Notes: a model not told the origin generated them from the sequence alone. A stretch of DNA of 64,000 nt from Flavobacteriales bacterium (GCA_003331305.1 QOQB01000004.1:62001-126000); one strand, 5' to 3'; shown: positions 18,901 to 26,762, counted from the first letter of the stretch. Program-made: numbers and translations.

Positions 18901-20295
18901 CAGCGTAATCTTATCATACGCATAGTCTCGATAGGAAAAGTTCACAAGCTCACCGCTAGCATTTGCGCTAAGTTGACTTGATTTAACCCCCTTTCCAGTA
19001 AGTAAAATATCAAAACCAGCAGTTTTAAGTGTTGGCACGTCCAGTAATTTCCCAATGTTGAATAAATCAGTATTTAGTTTGACACTATATGATGGAAATT
19101 TAATTGTACTATTGTATCTGGCATCTGCATCGAGAGCACCAAGTCTGGAATCAAGTGATGCTTTCACGGATATACTATTATCTGTTAAGGAAACATTTCC
19201 TTTAGCTGAAACAGCCCCTAATGCTTTGAGTACATTAATTTGGTTTGAGGGGATGATATCTTTTAAAATAAAATCCATTTCATCTGAAATAAGACTCCAG
19301 CTACCTGAGACATTACGTGCATTGGCGTGAAGTATTTTTTCACCTTGAGCTGAAAATTGTAGACGGGTATTATCATTTGAAAAAATTCCGTTTTGAATAC
19401 GTAAATCTTGTAACGTTCCGCTCAGCTTACCACTAAAATCAACATCGCCAATTGTCCAATTTGGTAGTGTTTTTATTATATCTTTTTTACCAAGTTTTGC
19501 ACTACCAATAACAGCGTCTAGCTGGACTGCTTCAGCAAAATTTTTCAAACCCTTAGTGGGGTATTGTAAAAGAATATCTGCCTTTAAAACACTTGAATTT
19601 GTTTGTATGGTGCTATTCGCTAATTTCATTTTTGATGGAGAGAAAAGATAGCTGCCTGTAACTGATGTCAGCTGCGTGTTTTTCCAACTTGTTTTGGTAT
19701 CTAATTGATTAATTTCGGCTTCAATTACATCACCAACCACACTAAAATCTTGAATATTTGCATTTATAGACGCAAACTGAATTGGTGCTATTTTTTCTTC
19801 ATTTTCGTTTTTGATATATAACTCTGCATGAGTCAAATCAATAGAAGAAACATAAAAAGCTGCACGTGTGTTTTTTGTTTTTTCTGAGTCAAATCGATTG
19901 AAAAACAAATCAATATTAGATTCTTCTTCGTCCTTGTAGGTAATGATGTTACAATCTACATTTTGAATAAAAACAGATCCTAAGTTGTTGTCGCCTTGTA
20001 GCACCGCCTGTAGTCGTAAAGCATTCATACGCGCATAACCAATATGTAGAAGTGTATCTTGCTTATGGTCTAGAGCAGTAACGTCGTTTAGGATTACATA
20101 TCCAAAAGGAGAAATACGAATATGATCAACGTTAAGCGTCGTGCCAAAACGAGCATATAAATTTGATGTCATACGCTGCCCCAAAAATGTTTGTGTAACA
20201 GGTAACAAAAGTGCTACAGTAAACAAAATCAAAATCAAAGCCAATATGGCCGTTACTCGTAGAATTTTTCGAGTTACTGTAGATTTTTGTTTCAA
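15961..20295 (-). CDS. TamB-like translocation and assembly module protein (AsmA/DUF490)
   Basis: 1444 residues. An N-terminal transmembrane anchor (about 10-32, VTAILALILILFTVALLLPV) is followed by a very long repetitive beta-strand region and a C-terminal TamB/DUF490 domain (roughly 1000-1444, with GTIVWEGDPYGAQINMQAEY and the closing LGVNYQVRFDSFNELIQKIL). TamB-type proteins form a periplasmic hydrophobic groove that bridges membranes for phospholipid transport or outer-membrane protein assembly. The start codon is TTG (reverse of 20293-20295); no ATG gives a better N-terminus. It diverges from tsaD with a 28-base gap, and pfkA follows 74 bases after its stop. Confidence 0.9.
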   Translation of the reverse strand: MKQKSTVTRKILRVTAILALILILFTVALLLPVTQTFLGQRMTSNLYARFGTTLNVDHIRISPFGYVILNDVTALDHKQDTLLHIGYARMNALRLQAVLQGDNNLGSVFIQNVDCNIITYKDEEESNIDLFFNRFDSEKTKNTRAAFYVSSIDLTHAELYIKNENEEKIAPIQFASINANIQDFSVVGDVIEAEINQLDTKTSWKNTQLTSVTGSYLFSPSKMKLANSTIQTNSSVLKADILLQYPTKGLKNFAEAVQLDAVIGSAKLGKKDIIKTLPNWTIGDVDFSGKLSGTLQDLRIQNGIFSNDNTRLQFSAQGEKILHANARNVSGSWSLISDEMDFILKDIIPSNQINVLKALGAVSAKGNVSLTDNSISVKASLDSRLGALDADARYNSTIKFPSYSVKLNTDLFNIGKLLDVPTLKTAGFDILLTGKGVKSSQLSANASGELVNFSYRDYAYDKITLEGNLSPNRFSGNMRVSDSALDLDLEGEIDFAAAVRNFSFTSDIKKANFAALGWIPKSVTGVFSGSVDLALQGNSIDEMIGDLYIEQGKLKTPNKTYSFSSVAAQSRLTNTMRVINLNSEDVATGLMIGEFKPTELFKLMQNALGSQFSNFVPFEVSPNQYVDFNFNLRGKIASALFGDEVALDDNTFIKGKINPSKKLFQLNIRAPKLQVKTSKLDKLEIQIDTQNPLYHSFVSLDKLEGPRGSLLNLNWINSQISGKLYGRAEFVSKTTPDKINQLNTSFTVNKNSEAVLGIQNADFYFNKRRWKLDVVNGSPTLTAKGSKDFSLSKLTLGSNRSKISLAAAQSGNNSFSLALGLEQVALDDILSFEKNKWKGVVDGFVNIEQAANGFGGNSSLRLSSMQLNNTSLGDAYLTLISKSNRRAYDLAFRVEDKGMDVISASGNIGLVDSKPTWSIDATFSDYNLSAIAGLTTSVFAPFDGNANGNLQVISEEGNITSDGVLEVDALRLGVPYLNTTYSFSSTIPFVFGKDKISIQNALFEDDQKNNAALRGYLEHRFFSNWGLDIRVDADNLAVLKTDFNENALYYGNAFFTGDAHMYGLFSDMEIDVTGQTANGTSLFIPIQYDTAIGDVSFINFVEKDVQDSPKNNTLDAVKGLQMNFDLDVTPDAEVEIVVDPETKSFLRGIGAGNLLIEIDTAGSFAMWGDFIAYEGIYNFKNLGLIDKTFRLRPGGTIVWEGDPYGAQINMQAEYEVPGGANPSVLLEGDIVSQKIPTEVTINLFGNLLNPETPTFEIDFPNASGVMKNELNYRLNDQERTQLQAISLLSQGSFVNQVSLAAISSQTLTNNLFQKASGVFDNIFYSENDKLNLSLDYLQGDRNAAASIQNRDRLGVSLSTNINERVIIDGKVGVPVGSEEETTIIGDVTIEFLLNKKGTLRARVFNKENEFQYFGDELGYTQGLGVNYQVRFDSFNELIQKILNK

Positions 20296-20300
20296 AGTCT

Positions 20301-20308
20301 TAATTTTG
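20301..20308 (+). promoter_or_regulatory. putative -7 box (TAATTTTG) for tsaD
   Basis: TAATTTTG matches the -7 consensus in the 28-base gap between divergent tamB and tsaD, 15 bases before the proposed GTG start. No TTG is seen at the usual distance. Confidence 0.4.
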
Positions 20309-20323
20309 CATATAATTTATTCA

Positions 20324-21319
20324 GTGGCAACAATCATACTCGGAATTGAAACCTCTTGCGACGACACTGCGGCTGCCGTTCTAGTTGATGGCAAATTATG
20401 TGCCAACATTGTTTCGCAACAGCTAGAGCATCAAGCGCATGGAGGTGTGATTCCAGAACTGGCATCACGAGCTCACGTGCAACGCATAGTTCCTGTTGTA
20501 GAAGCAGCGCTATCTAAAGCAAATATCGATAAAAAAGACCTAACAGCAGTCGCCTATACACAAGGCCCTGGTCTTTTAGGATCGTTGTTGGTAGGTAATG
20601 CATTTTCAAAGTCTTTAGCCTTAGCACTCGCAATTCCACTAATTGCAGTGCATCACATGCAAGCTCATCTTTTGGTGCATTTTATTGATGACGATTATCC
20701 AACACCAGCATTTCCATTTTTAGGTCTTACGGTTTCAGGAGGCCACACTCAACTAGTTCAAGTAGATGGAGCAGCTACTTTTACTGTTTTAGGTCAAACT
20801 AAAGACGACGCAGCAGGAGAAGCATTTGACAAAACTGGAAAAATGCTAGGACTACCTTATCCTGCTGGACCTCTAATGGATAAATACGCAAAAAAAGGGA
20901 AAGCGAAATTTAGTTTTGGAAAGCCTACTGTTGAAGGCCTGGACTTTAGTTTCAGTGGACTTAAAACGAGTGTGCTTTATTATTTACGCGAACAACAAGA
21001 TAAGGATTCAAAATTTATTGAGAAGAACCTGTATGATTTATGTGCTTCGGTTCAAAAAGCAATCGTTGACATTCTTATGGAAAAAGTAGTAAAAGCTTTA
21101 GCTAAAACGGGGTTAAACCAATTGGTTTTAGGAGGAGGTGTATCGGCAAATAGCGAACTAAGAAAAGCGCTGGAAAACACGACTTCAAACGTATTTTTAC
21201 CACCATTGCCCTACACAACTGACAACGCAGCTATGATTGCTATGGCTGGTCATTTAAAGCTGAAGGAGAACAAAATCGATTCTTTAGAGAGTGAGTCTAA
21301 AGCACGAATTCCAATCTGA
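20324..21319 (+). CDS. tsaD: tRNA N6-adenosine threonylcarbamoyltransferase TsaD
   Basis: Transfers threonylcarbamoyl to A37 of ANN-decoding tRNAs (t6A), with TsaB and TsaE. 331 residues from GTG at 20324, giving VATIILGIETSCDDTAAAVL, the canonical N-terminus. The frame stays open upstream to 20141, but that would overlap tamB by 150 bases. HHMQAHLLVHF supplies metal-binding His residues, GGHTQLV and GGGVSANSELR are ASKHA motifs, and TDNAAMIAMAG is the conserved C-terminal metal-ligand segment. The rsmE ATG overlaps its TGA by one base, so they are translationally coupled. Confidence 0.96.
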   Translation: MATIILGIETSCDDTAAAVLVDGKLCANIVSQQLEHQAHGGVIPELASRAHVQRIVPVVEAALSKANIDKKDLTAVAYTQGPGLLGSLLVGNAFSKSLALALAIPLIAVHHMQAHLLVHFIDDDYPTPAFPFLGLTVSGGHTQLVQVDGAATFTVLGQTKDDAAGEAFDKTGKMLGLPYPAGPLMDKYAKKGKAKFSFGKPTVEGLDFSFSGLKTSVLYYLREQQDKDSKFIEKNLYDLCASVQKAIVDILMEKVVKALAKTGLNQLVLGGGVSANSELRKALENTTSNVFLPPLPYTTDNAAMIAMAGHLKLKENKIDSLESESKARIPI

Positions 21320-22017
21320 TGCAGCAATTTTTTCTTCCAGACATATCTCCCAACGATAAGCATTACGCTTTTGACGAGCAAGAAAGCAAACATATTGCGC
21401 GTGTACTTCGAAAAACAACAGGTGAGAAAATTAGGTTAACCAACGGAAAGGGAGATTTGTATTGGGGCATTCTTGAAGTCTACAGCCCTAAGAAATGTAG
21501 TGTTACTATATCCAAATACGAGCATGTTCAGCCTCCAAAAACATCTGTTCACATGGCAATTGCACCAACAAAAAACATGGACAGATTTGAATGGTTTTTA
21601 GAAAAAGCTACTGAGCTTGGTATCCATAAAATCACGCCTATCCTCTGTGAAAGAAGCGAGCGAAAGCAACTCAAACTTGAGCGTTGCAACAAAATCATCG
21701 CCTCAGCTTTAAAGCAATCTTTGCGTGTGTATGCGCCTATTCTAGAACCGTTAACTCCGCTTAATGACCTAAATACTGTTGCTCCAATAATATGCATGGC
21801 ACATTGTGAAGAAGTTGAAAAAATAGCATTAAAAACAGCTTTAACAAATCAGCTTAAGAGTTGCATTTTAATTGGACCTGAAGGGGATTTTACACCAGAT
21901 GAAATAGCGTGGGCCAAGGAGAACAATATTATTGAAGTCCATTTGGGAGATGCCCGACTCCGCACCGAAACAGCAGCTTTGGTTGCGCTACACACCGCGT
22001 TACTTATAAACTCATGA
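21319..22017 (+). CDS. rsmE: 16S rRNA (uracil1498-N3)-methyltransferase RsmE
   Basis: SPOUT-fold methyltransferase for U1498 of 16S rRNA. 232 residues. The N-terminal PUA-like domain contains HIARVLRKTTGEKI. The C-terminal SPOUT knot is marked by ILIGPEGDFTPDEIAWA and LGDARLRTETAALVALHTAL, which form the S-adenosylmethionine site. Its ATG overlaps the tsaD stop. The AI-2E family gene follows 22 bases downstream. Confidence 0.95.
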   Translation: MQQFFLPDISPNDKHYAFDEQESKHIARVLRKTTGEKIRLTNGKGDLYWGILEVYSPKKCSVTISKYEHVQPPKTSVHMAIAPTKNMDRFEWFLEKATELGIHKITPILCERSERKQLKLERCNKIIASALKQSLRVYAPILEPLTPLNDLNTVAPIICMAHCEEVEKIALKTALTNQLKSCILIGPEGDFTPDEIAWAKENNIIEVHLGDARLRTETAALVALHTALLINS

Positions 22018-22027
22018 CAAAAAACTA

Positions 22028-22035
22028 TATCTTTA
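22028..22035 (+). promoter_or_regulatory. possible -7 box (TATCTTTA, one mismatch) for the AI-2E family gene
   Basis: TATCTTTA matches TAnnTTTG except the last base and ends exactly 4 bases before the ATG at 22040, the same geometry as several stronger examples in this window. Confidence 0.25.
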
Positions 22036-22039
22036 AATT

Positions 22040-23122
22040 ATGAATGCAAATGTTCTTACACGCGGAATCGTACAATCATTTCTTATAATTGTTGGCATAT
22101 ATGCTCTTTTTGAGCTTTTAGTAATGGCAAAATCGTTGTTGGGTTATGTTTTTTTAGCTGTTGTAGTGTCACTTATTGGGCAGCCTGTAAAAAGTTTTCT
22201 GATGCGTCGGCTAAAGTTTAAGAATACGTTGGCAACAGTAACCACATTGGTGTTATTGTTGTTGCTTCTTTTTGGGTTGGGGTCGTTAATTGTGCCTGTT
22301 ATTGGAGCACAAGCGCAAAATTTATCGCTATTACAAATTGATCAATGGGAAGCCGATTTACTTGTTCTTGTTTCTGATTTGGACGTTTATTTCAGCAAAT
22401 ATGACATAAATCTAACTGAGAGAATTACTACCTTATTTTCCAAAGTAGATTTTGCTTTTTTACCAAATATCATCAATGGATTTCTAGGGTTTTTAGGAGG
22501 TTTTACCATTGCCTTATTTTCTGTTTTATTTATTAGTTTTTTTCTGCTTAAAGACAGTTCGCTATTGCTTAGAAGCTTGCTTCTTGTTTTCGCAGCCGAT
22601 CAAAAAGAACGAATTGAACGTTCCTTTACTCAAATTGTATCATTGCTATCAAGGTACTTTAGTGGAATCTTATTACAAGTAACCATTTTGTTTTTGTTTT
22701 ACTCTGGAGTGTTACTCTTGTTTGGTATTCCCAACGCATTAACCATTGCACTTATTTGTGCACTATTTAATATCATCCCATACATCGGGCCTTTGGTAGG
22801 TGTTTTATTTATGGTAGTACTCACCATGACCAGTAATATAGGCACTGATGTTGCAACAGTTATTGTTCCCAAAACGATATATGTGGTTATTGGATTTATT
22901 GTTGGTCAAATGATTGATAATTTCTTTTCACAACCTTTTATTTTTTCTAACAGCGTTAAGTCGCATCCACTAGAAATTTTTTTAGTTATCATTTTGGGTG
23001 GACTACTTGCAGGACCCTTAGGCATGCTTTTAGCCGTGCCCTTCTATACCGTTATAAAAGTGGTTTTGGGTGAGTTTTTAAGTGATAACAGACTTGTGCG
23101 CGCATTAACTAAAAACATGTGA
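22040..23122 (+). CDS. AI-2E family transporter
   Basis: 360-residue polytopic inner membrane protein of the AI-2E/UPF0118 family. Seven to eight hydrophobic segments can be traced: about 10-28 and 33-50, 60-85, then a soluble stretch, 150-175, 205-230, 235-262, 270-290 and 310-345. The conserved FNIIPYIGPLVGVLFM segment is a family hallmark. Members export or exchange diverse small solutes, and transport of autoinducer-2 is established only for a few, so substrate is unknown. The ybjQ start lies 2 bases beyond its stop. Confidence 0.88.
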   Translation: MNANVLTRGIVQSFLIIVGIYALFELLVMAKSLLGYVFLAVVVSLIGQPVKSFLMRRLKFKNTLATVTTLVLLLLLLFGLGSLIVPVIGAQAQNLSLLQIDQWEADLLVLVSDLDVYFSKYDINLTERITTLFSKVDFAFLPNIINGFLGFLGGFTIALFSVLFISFFLLKDSSLLLRSLLLVFAADQKERIERSFTQIVSLLSRYFSGILLQVTILFLFYSGVLLLFGIPNALTIALICALFNIIPYIGPLVGVLFMVVLTMTSNIGTDVATVIVPKTIYVVIGFIVGQMIDNFFSQPFIFSNSVKSHPLEIFLVIILGGLLAGPLGMLLAVPFYTVIKVVLGEFLSDNRLVRALTKNM

Positions 23123-23124
23123 CT

Positions 23125-23439
23125 ATGCTATTTGTAACTACTGAAACCATTTCTGGAAAAACTATTACAGAATCCTTAGGGGTCGCTCGTGGTAGTACCG
23201 TTCGCTCTCGTAATATTGGACGGGATATTTTTGCGTCTCTCAAAAATATTGTTGGTGGTGAAATTGAAGAATATACCAAACTTCAAGCGGACGCTAGAGA
23301 ACAAGCAATACAGCGTATGCTTGCAGATGCGCAACGCATGAATGCAGATGCAGTTGTAGGGGTACGTTTTAACACGTCGGTGGTAACGCAAGGTGCTTCT
23401 GAAATATTAGCTTTCGGAACAGCTGTAAAATTAAAATAA
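23125..23439 (+). CDS. YbjQ-family (UPF0145, heavy-metal-binding domain) protein
   Basis: 104 residues starting MLFVTTETISGKTITESLGV, with RGSTVRSRNIGRDI and a C-terminal NADAVVGVRFNTSVVTQGASEILAFGTAV: the complete YbjQ/UPF0145 fold, a small pentameric beta-rich protein. The family is sometimes called heavy-metal-binding, but no cysteine or histidine cluster is visible here, so function is open. The ATG at 23125 is preferred to a GTG at 23119 that overlaps the upstream stop. It is probably cotranscribed with the transporter and the 34-residue peptide gene downstream. Confidence 0.88.
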   Translation: MLFVTTETISGKTITESLGVARGSTVRSRNIGRDIFASLKNIVGGEIEEYTKLQADAREQAIQRMLADAQRMNADAVVGVRFNTSVVTQGASEILAFGTAVKLK

Positions 23440-23440
23440 G

Positions 23441-23545
23441 GTGAACGTTTTGATTTGGTTTTTTGTTGGTATTGGGTTAGTCATAGCTGTTGTAAACAGA
23501 TATCGTCAAAAGCAAAAAGAAGATTTTGACCAACGCGATAATTAG
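23441..23545 (+). CDS. small single-pass membrane peptide (34 aa)
   Basis: A short frame from GTG (23441) to TAG (23545), beginning one base after the ybjQ stop. It encodes MNVLIWFFVGIGLVIAVVNR, a membrane helix, followed by a very polar tail (YRQKQKEDFDQRDN). The hydrophobic-then-charged design and tight spacing suggest a real small membrane protein, perhaps stabilising or regulating the upstream transporter; that role is a guess. Not recognised as a named family. Confidence 0.5.
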   Translation: MNVLIWFFVGIGLVIAVVNRYRQKQKEDFDQRDN

Positions 23546-23597
23546 TTGGCGGATTGCATTTGAAAACGTATTTTTGCGCTCGTTTTAGGACGTAAAA

Positions 23598-23681
23598 GGA
23601 GAGGTGCCAGAGTGGTAATGGAGCAGATTGCTAATCTGTCAACGCGTAAGTGTTGCCTGGGTTCGAATCCCAGTCTCTCCG
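23598..23681 (+). tRNA. tRNA-Ser (anticodon GCT)
   Basis: The full cloverleaf can be read. The acceptor GGAGAGG pairs with TCTCTCC (one G-T) plus discriminator G. The anticodon loop in GATTGCTAATC gives GCT, reading AGC/AGU serine codons. A long variable arm (CAACGCGTAAGTGTTG), typical of tRNA-Ser, and a T arm CTGGGTTCGAATCCCAG follow. CCA is not encoded. Confidence 0.97.
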
Positions 23682-23704
23682 CTTTAATTTGTCTCATTCA
23701 TTTG

Positions 23705-23774
23705 CGGCAAGTTTTGCTCAGCTGGATTAGCGCATTACGATTTCCTATCGGAACGATCAGGTTCAGATGAGTAG
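23705..23774 (+). pseudogene. decayed tRNA-like relic (left copy)
   Basis: Between the two intact tRNAs lies a tRNA-like but broken sequence. GCTCAGCTGGATTAGCGCA closely resembles the D arm of the neighbouring tRNA-Arg (GCTCAGCTGGATAGAGCA). It is followed by an anticodon-arm-like hairpin CGATTTCCTATCG and a T-loop-like GGTTCAGATGAG. No acceptor stem closes and the T stem is lost, so it cannot be a functional tRNA. A related sequence recurs at 24632-24681. Confidence 0.45.
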
Positions 23775-23789
23775 CGCTAATGAGTAAAA

Positions 23790-23863
23790 GGTCGCGTAGC
23801 TCAGCTGGATAGAGCATCTGCCTTCTAAGCAGACGGTCGAAGGTTCGAATCCTTCCGCGATCA
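23790..23863 (+). tRNA. tRNA-Arg (anticodon TCT)
   Basis: Complete cloverleaf: acceptor GGTCGCG with CGCGATC (one G-T) and discriminator A, D arm GCTCAGCTGGATAGAGC, anticodon arm TCTGCCTTCTAAGCAGA with TCT reading AGA/AGG, and T arm GAAGGTTCGAATCCTTC. CCA is not encoded. A terminator-like hairpin follows at 23871. Confidence 0.97.
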
Positions 23864-23870
23864 CTAAATC

Positions 23871-23907
23871 GGAGAATTGATTCACAGGAATTGGTTCTCC
23901 TTTTTTT
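23871..23907 (+). terminator. intrinsic terminator after tRNA-Arg
   Basis: GGAGAA and TTCTCC form a 6-base-pair stem around an 18-base loop, directly followed by seven T residues, 7 bases past the tRNA end. The loop is large for a strong terminator. Confidence 0.5.
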
Positions 23908-24631
23908 ATGTTTGAAATTTCCTTCGATAAAATCGGAATTGAGCCAAAAATAGCGTTCACTTTTGGGGTTCGAACTCGGTCGTTTGACTTGTCGTAACCC
24001 AATCCGGATGGAAAGACTAAATTTTGCAGTTTTTGTCTTTGTTTTAAATCCCCATCAACCCAAATCTTCTCGAGAGATTCGGATAAAGAAAGGGCTTTAT
24101 CAATGGCTAACTCAAGGTTCGAACTACTCAGCGTTGGATTTTCAATTTTTGACTGTAATTCTTCTTTTTGAGTTTCATACTTGTCTTTAAACTTTTTGTA
24201 TATAGAGCTGTCTAATTCTCCAAGTGCATACCGCTCTTCAATAGAGTCTATTTTTATGTTGAGCTCTGTAATTATTTTTTTAATGGACTTTTTTTGAGTT
24301 CTCAATTCTTTGGTGATGTTGTCGTAAGTATATGTCATCACTTCTTTTACAATATCCTTGTATTTAGGATCTAATTGATAGGTTTTTAAATCTTCAGTAA
24401 AGGTACTATGCAATGTTTTAGCAGATTTGTTACAAGACCCCATTACACTAGAGATACTGCCAATAGTAAAGATCGTTTTTTAAGTATACTAATGACAAAA
24501 GGAAGTTTACCAAAGCAGGCAAACCTTGAAAAATATTACACATAGAAATATTTGAAAATAAGCCAAGTGCTTACAATAGAGAATGAGGGATTAAGGCCAA
24601 AAAGTCTATGCATATATCAAAAGTTAATTGC

Positions 24632-24681
24632 TTGATCGTGCATACCGATTTCCAATCGAAACGGTCGAGGGTTTGAGGTGA
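24632..24681 (+). pseudogene. decayed tRNA-like relic (right copy)
   Basis: GCATACCGATTTCCAATCGAAA followed by ACGGTCGAGGGTTTGAGGTG aligns with the anticodon and T-arm part of the intact tRNA-Arg (ACGGTCGAAGGTTCGAAT) and with the left relic (shared CGATTTCC-ATCG core). No acceptor stem can be formed. About 40 bases further, ACGGTCACTA resembles the tRNA-Arg end GCGATCACTA. The remaining 24444-24729 region holds no other recognisable feature. Confidence 0.4.
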
Positions 24682-24729
24682 GTTTTGTGGAATCATGACT
24701 CTGCGATAATAATTTTACGGTCACTAGGC

Positions 24730-26748
24730 CTACTCTGGATACGAAACACGCAAGTGATAGCTGCTAATGAGTTTTTCAGAAAGCACCCTTTTTATGGTTT
24801 CAATTTCGCGCAGTGTAATGTTTGCTTCTAGAAACTGTTTTTCATCCATAAGTCGTTGTACGATTTTGTCCACAAATGTGAAGATTTTTTCAGCAGTAGG
24901 TTCTTTTAAGCTTTTTGAAGCTGCCTCAACTCCATCAGAAATCATGACAATAGCGGTTTCTTTAGAAAAAGGTTTTGGACCTGGGTACTCATACTGTCCT
25001 TTCTCAACATCCGAGTTATTTTGCTTTGCTTGTTGGAAAAAATATAAAACCGTTGTCGTGCCATGATGAGTTCGGATAAAATCAATCACGCGATCTGGTA
25101 GTTTTGATTTTCTTGCGCTCGCTATGCCATTCAGCACGTGATCAATAATAATTTTTGCGCTTACTTCAGGCTCTAAATCATCATGAGGATTGTATGTGGC
25201 TTGATTTTCACTAAAAAATACAGGATTTTTCATCTTTCCAACATCATGATACAATGCCCCTACTCTTGTAAGTAATGTATTGGCGCCAATTGCATTAGCA
25301 GCAGCCTCGGCAATATTGGCTACTTGTAAAGAGTGCTGAAAAGTTCCTGGTGCTTTGTCGGCTAGCTCACGAAGCAGTCTACTATTTGTGTCCGAAAGTT
25401 CCAATAAAGAGGCGTCTGAAACCAATCCAAACAATTTTTCAAAAATATAAATCAATGGTTGAACAAATAAAATTGCCAAACCATTTACAACAAAAAGCAG
25501 CAACACGTCGTAAGATAATTGCAATAAGTTACCGTCATGAATTAGGGTAAATGCGATGTAGGAAACAGCGTAAAGGCCTACAATAAGGCCAACAGAAATA
25601 AACAGTTTTGCCCTCCGGTATAAATCAGTTACTGTAAGAGAAGCTAAAATACCTGCCATAATTTGTAAATAGATAAATTCGTAACTATTGGGTACTAAAA
25701 AAGCAATCAAAAACAACGTAATCATCAATGTAAAAAGTGCAACGCGTGTATCAAAAAACGTACGCATTAACAAGGGAAGCATACAAATCGGGACCGCATA
25801 TACATACTGCGGATCTATATCTACTGCAACCTTAGTAAGAAGCACCATGAGCAACACATTTAAACACAAAAATGTGAGGCGCTTATTGTTCTCAAAAAAT
25901 GTTTTACGAGTACGCCATAAAAAAACAAAAAGTAAAAGTACAGGAATAAGGACCAAAAGCGAATACCCCAAAATAATCCAAATCGTATTTGACTGTGTCC
26001 AAGTTTGTGATTCAAACTCCTGTTGCAAGGATTGTAATTTCTGTAGCTTTTCCCCTTCAACGACTTCGCCTTTAGCTATGATACGTGTACCCTTGGTTAC
26101 TAGTCCACGAACAGGGATAATTGCGGCAACAGCTTCTGCTTTAAATTGACGTGTTAAATCATCGTTGTAAGAGATACTTGGAACAACAAGCGAGAGCAAA
26201 TACTGCAATGTAGTCTCTGAGAGCACATCATTGCCAAACTCCGTTAGTTGTTTTAACAGGGTGTCTTTAGCTTGCTTTTCAGAGTAAAGGTCTGAAATAG
26301 ATACAGTTGTTTGGCTTGTGTTTTTCACAAGCGCAATGGATTCGTCAAATGAAATAAATTGCGCATCAGCAATAATACCTTTAGCATATATCTCTTCCAT
26401 AACTGTTCGCCAATTAATCAAAATTGCATTAAATTCTGGACTAGCAGGAAGTGTAGACGCATACTGATCAAAAGAACTTAGAAAAGTACTTACTACTTTA
26501 TCTTGAACAGAAAAATAGCGTGGAATATTGGCCTCCAAAGCTTCTTTTTCAATACTTAGCTCTTCTTCAGACTTTTGAATTGGAAAATCATAAGGCGCCA
26601 AAAGTGTTTCATATTGCCACGGCTTCCCTTCTTGAATTTCGTATTGGAAACTAGCACCTCTTGGCAACAGATACACCACAATCGCTGTAGTAACAACGCA
26701 CAATAAGGCTCTGAAAAAAATGGCTTGATAGCGATAGAAGAGCGACAT
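24730..26748 (-). CDS. 7TM-HD family phosphohydrolase (PgpH-like)
   Basis: 672 residues: an N-terminal membrane helix (about 10-28), a large extracytoplasmic 7TMR-HDED domain (to about 260), seven transmembrane helices (about 270-460), and a cytoplasmic HD domain. HD motifs visible are TFQHSLQVANIAEAAANAIG, GALYHDVGKMKNP, DDLEPEVSAKIIIDHVLNG and RTHHGTTTVLYF. In Firmicutes, PgpH of this architecture degrades c-di-AMP, so a cyclic-dinucleotide or related phosphodiesterase activity is likely here; the Bacteroidetes substrate is inferred. It diverges from the NlpC/P60-like gene, with overlapping promoter elements in the 75-base gap. Confidence 0.92.
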   Translation of the reverse strand: MSLFYRYQAIFFRALLCVVTTAIVVYLLPRGASFQYEIQEGKPWQYETLLAPYDFPIQKSEEELSIEKEALEANIPRYFSVQDKVVSTFLSSFDQYASTLPASPEFNAILINWRTVMEEIYAKGIIADAQFISFDESIALVKNTSQTTVSISDLYSEKQAKDTLLKQLTEFGNDVLSETTLQYLLSLVVPSISYNDDLTRQFKAEAVAAIIPVRGLVTKGTRIIAKGEVVEGEKLQKLQSLQQEFESQTWTQSNTIWIILGYSLLVLIPVLLLFVFLWRTRKTFFENNKRLTFLCLNVLLMVLLTKVAVDIDPQYVYAVPICMLPLLMRTFFDTRVALFTLMITLFLIAFLVPNSYEFIYLQIMAGILASLTVTDLYRRAKLFISVGLIVGLYAVSYIAFTLIHDGNLLQLSYDVLLLFVVNGLAILFVQPLIYIFEKLFGLVSDASLLELSDTNSRLLRELADKAPGTFQHSLQVANIAEAAANAIGANTLLTRVGALYHDVGKMKNPVFFSENQATYNPHDDLEPEVSAKIIIDHVLNGIASARKSKLPDRVIDFIRTHHGTTTVLYFFQQAKQNNSDVEKGQYEYPGPKPFSKETAIVMISDGVEAASKSLKEPTAEKIFTFVDKIVQRLMDEKQFLEANITLREIETIKRVLSEKLISSYHLRVSYPE

Positions 26749-26762
26749 AAAAAAGATTTAAA

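Larger units (their letters stand above)
23763..24443 (-). pseudogene. serine site-specific recombinase, C-terminal relic running antisense through tRNA-Arg
   Basis: An open frame of 226 codons. Residues of about 5-190 (AKTLHSTFTEDLKTYQLDP...) resemble the helical C-terminal region of large serine recombinases in Bacteroidetes, including a coiled-coil stretch (KSIKKIITELNIKIDSIEERY) and the LQNLVFPSGLGYDK segment. The N-terminal resolvase domain with catalytic Ser, and all but a trace of the zinc ribbon (GSCNKSA), are missing; an in-frame stop lies just upstream. The last about 30 codons (VIAEGFEPSTVCLEGRCSIQ) are simply the reverse complement of tRNA-Arg read as protein, so the original C-terminus is probably lost or was built at the insertion site. 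I take it as the remains of an integrated element at the tRNA-Arg 3' end. Confidence 0.65.

Noticed and set aside
23763-23863. Protein tail VIAEGFEPSTVCLEGRCSIQ as a real domain
   Set aside because: It is the reverse complement of the intact tRNA-Arg read in one frame, a known artefact, and not a protein domain.
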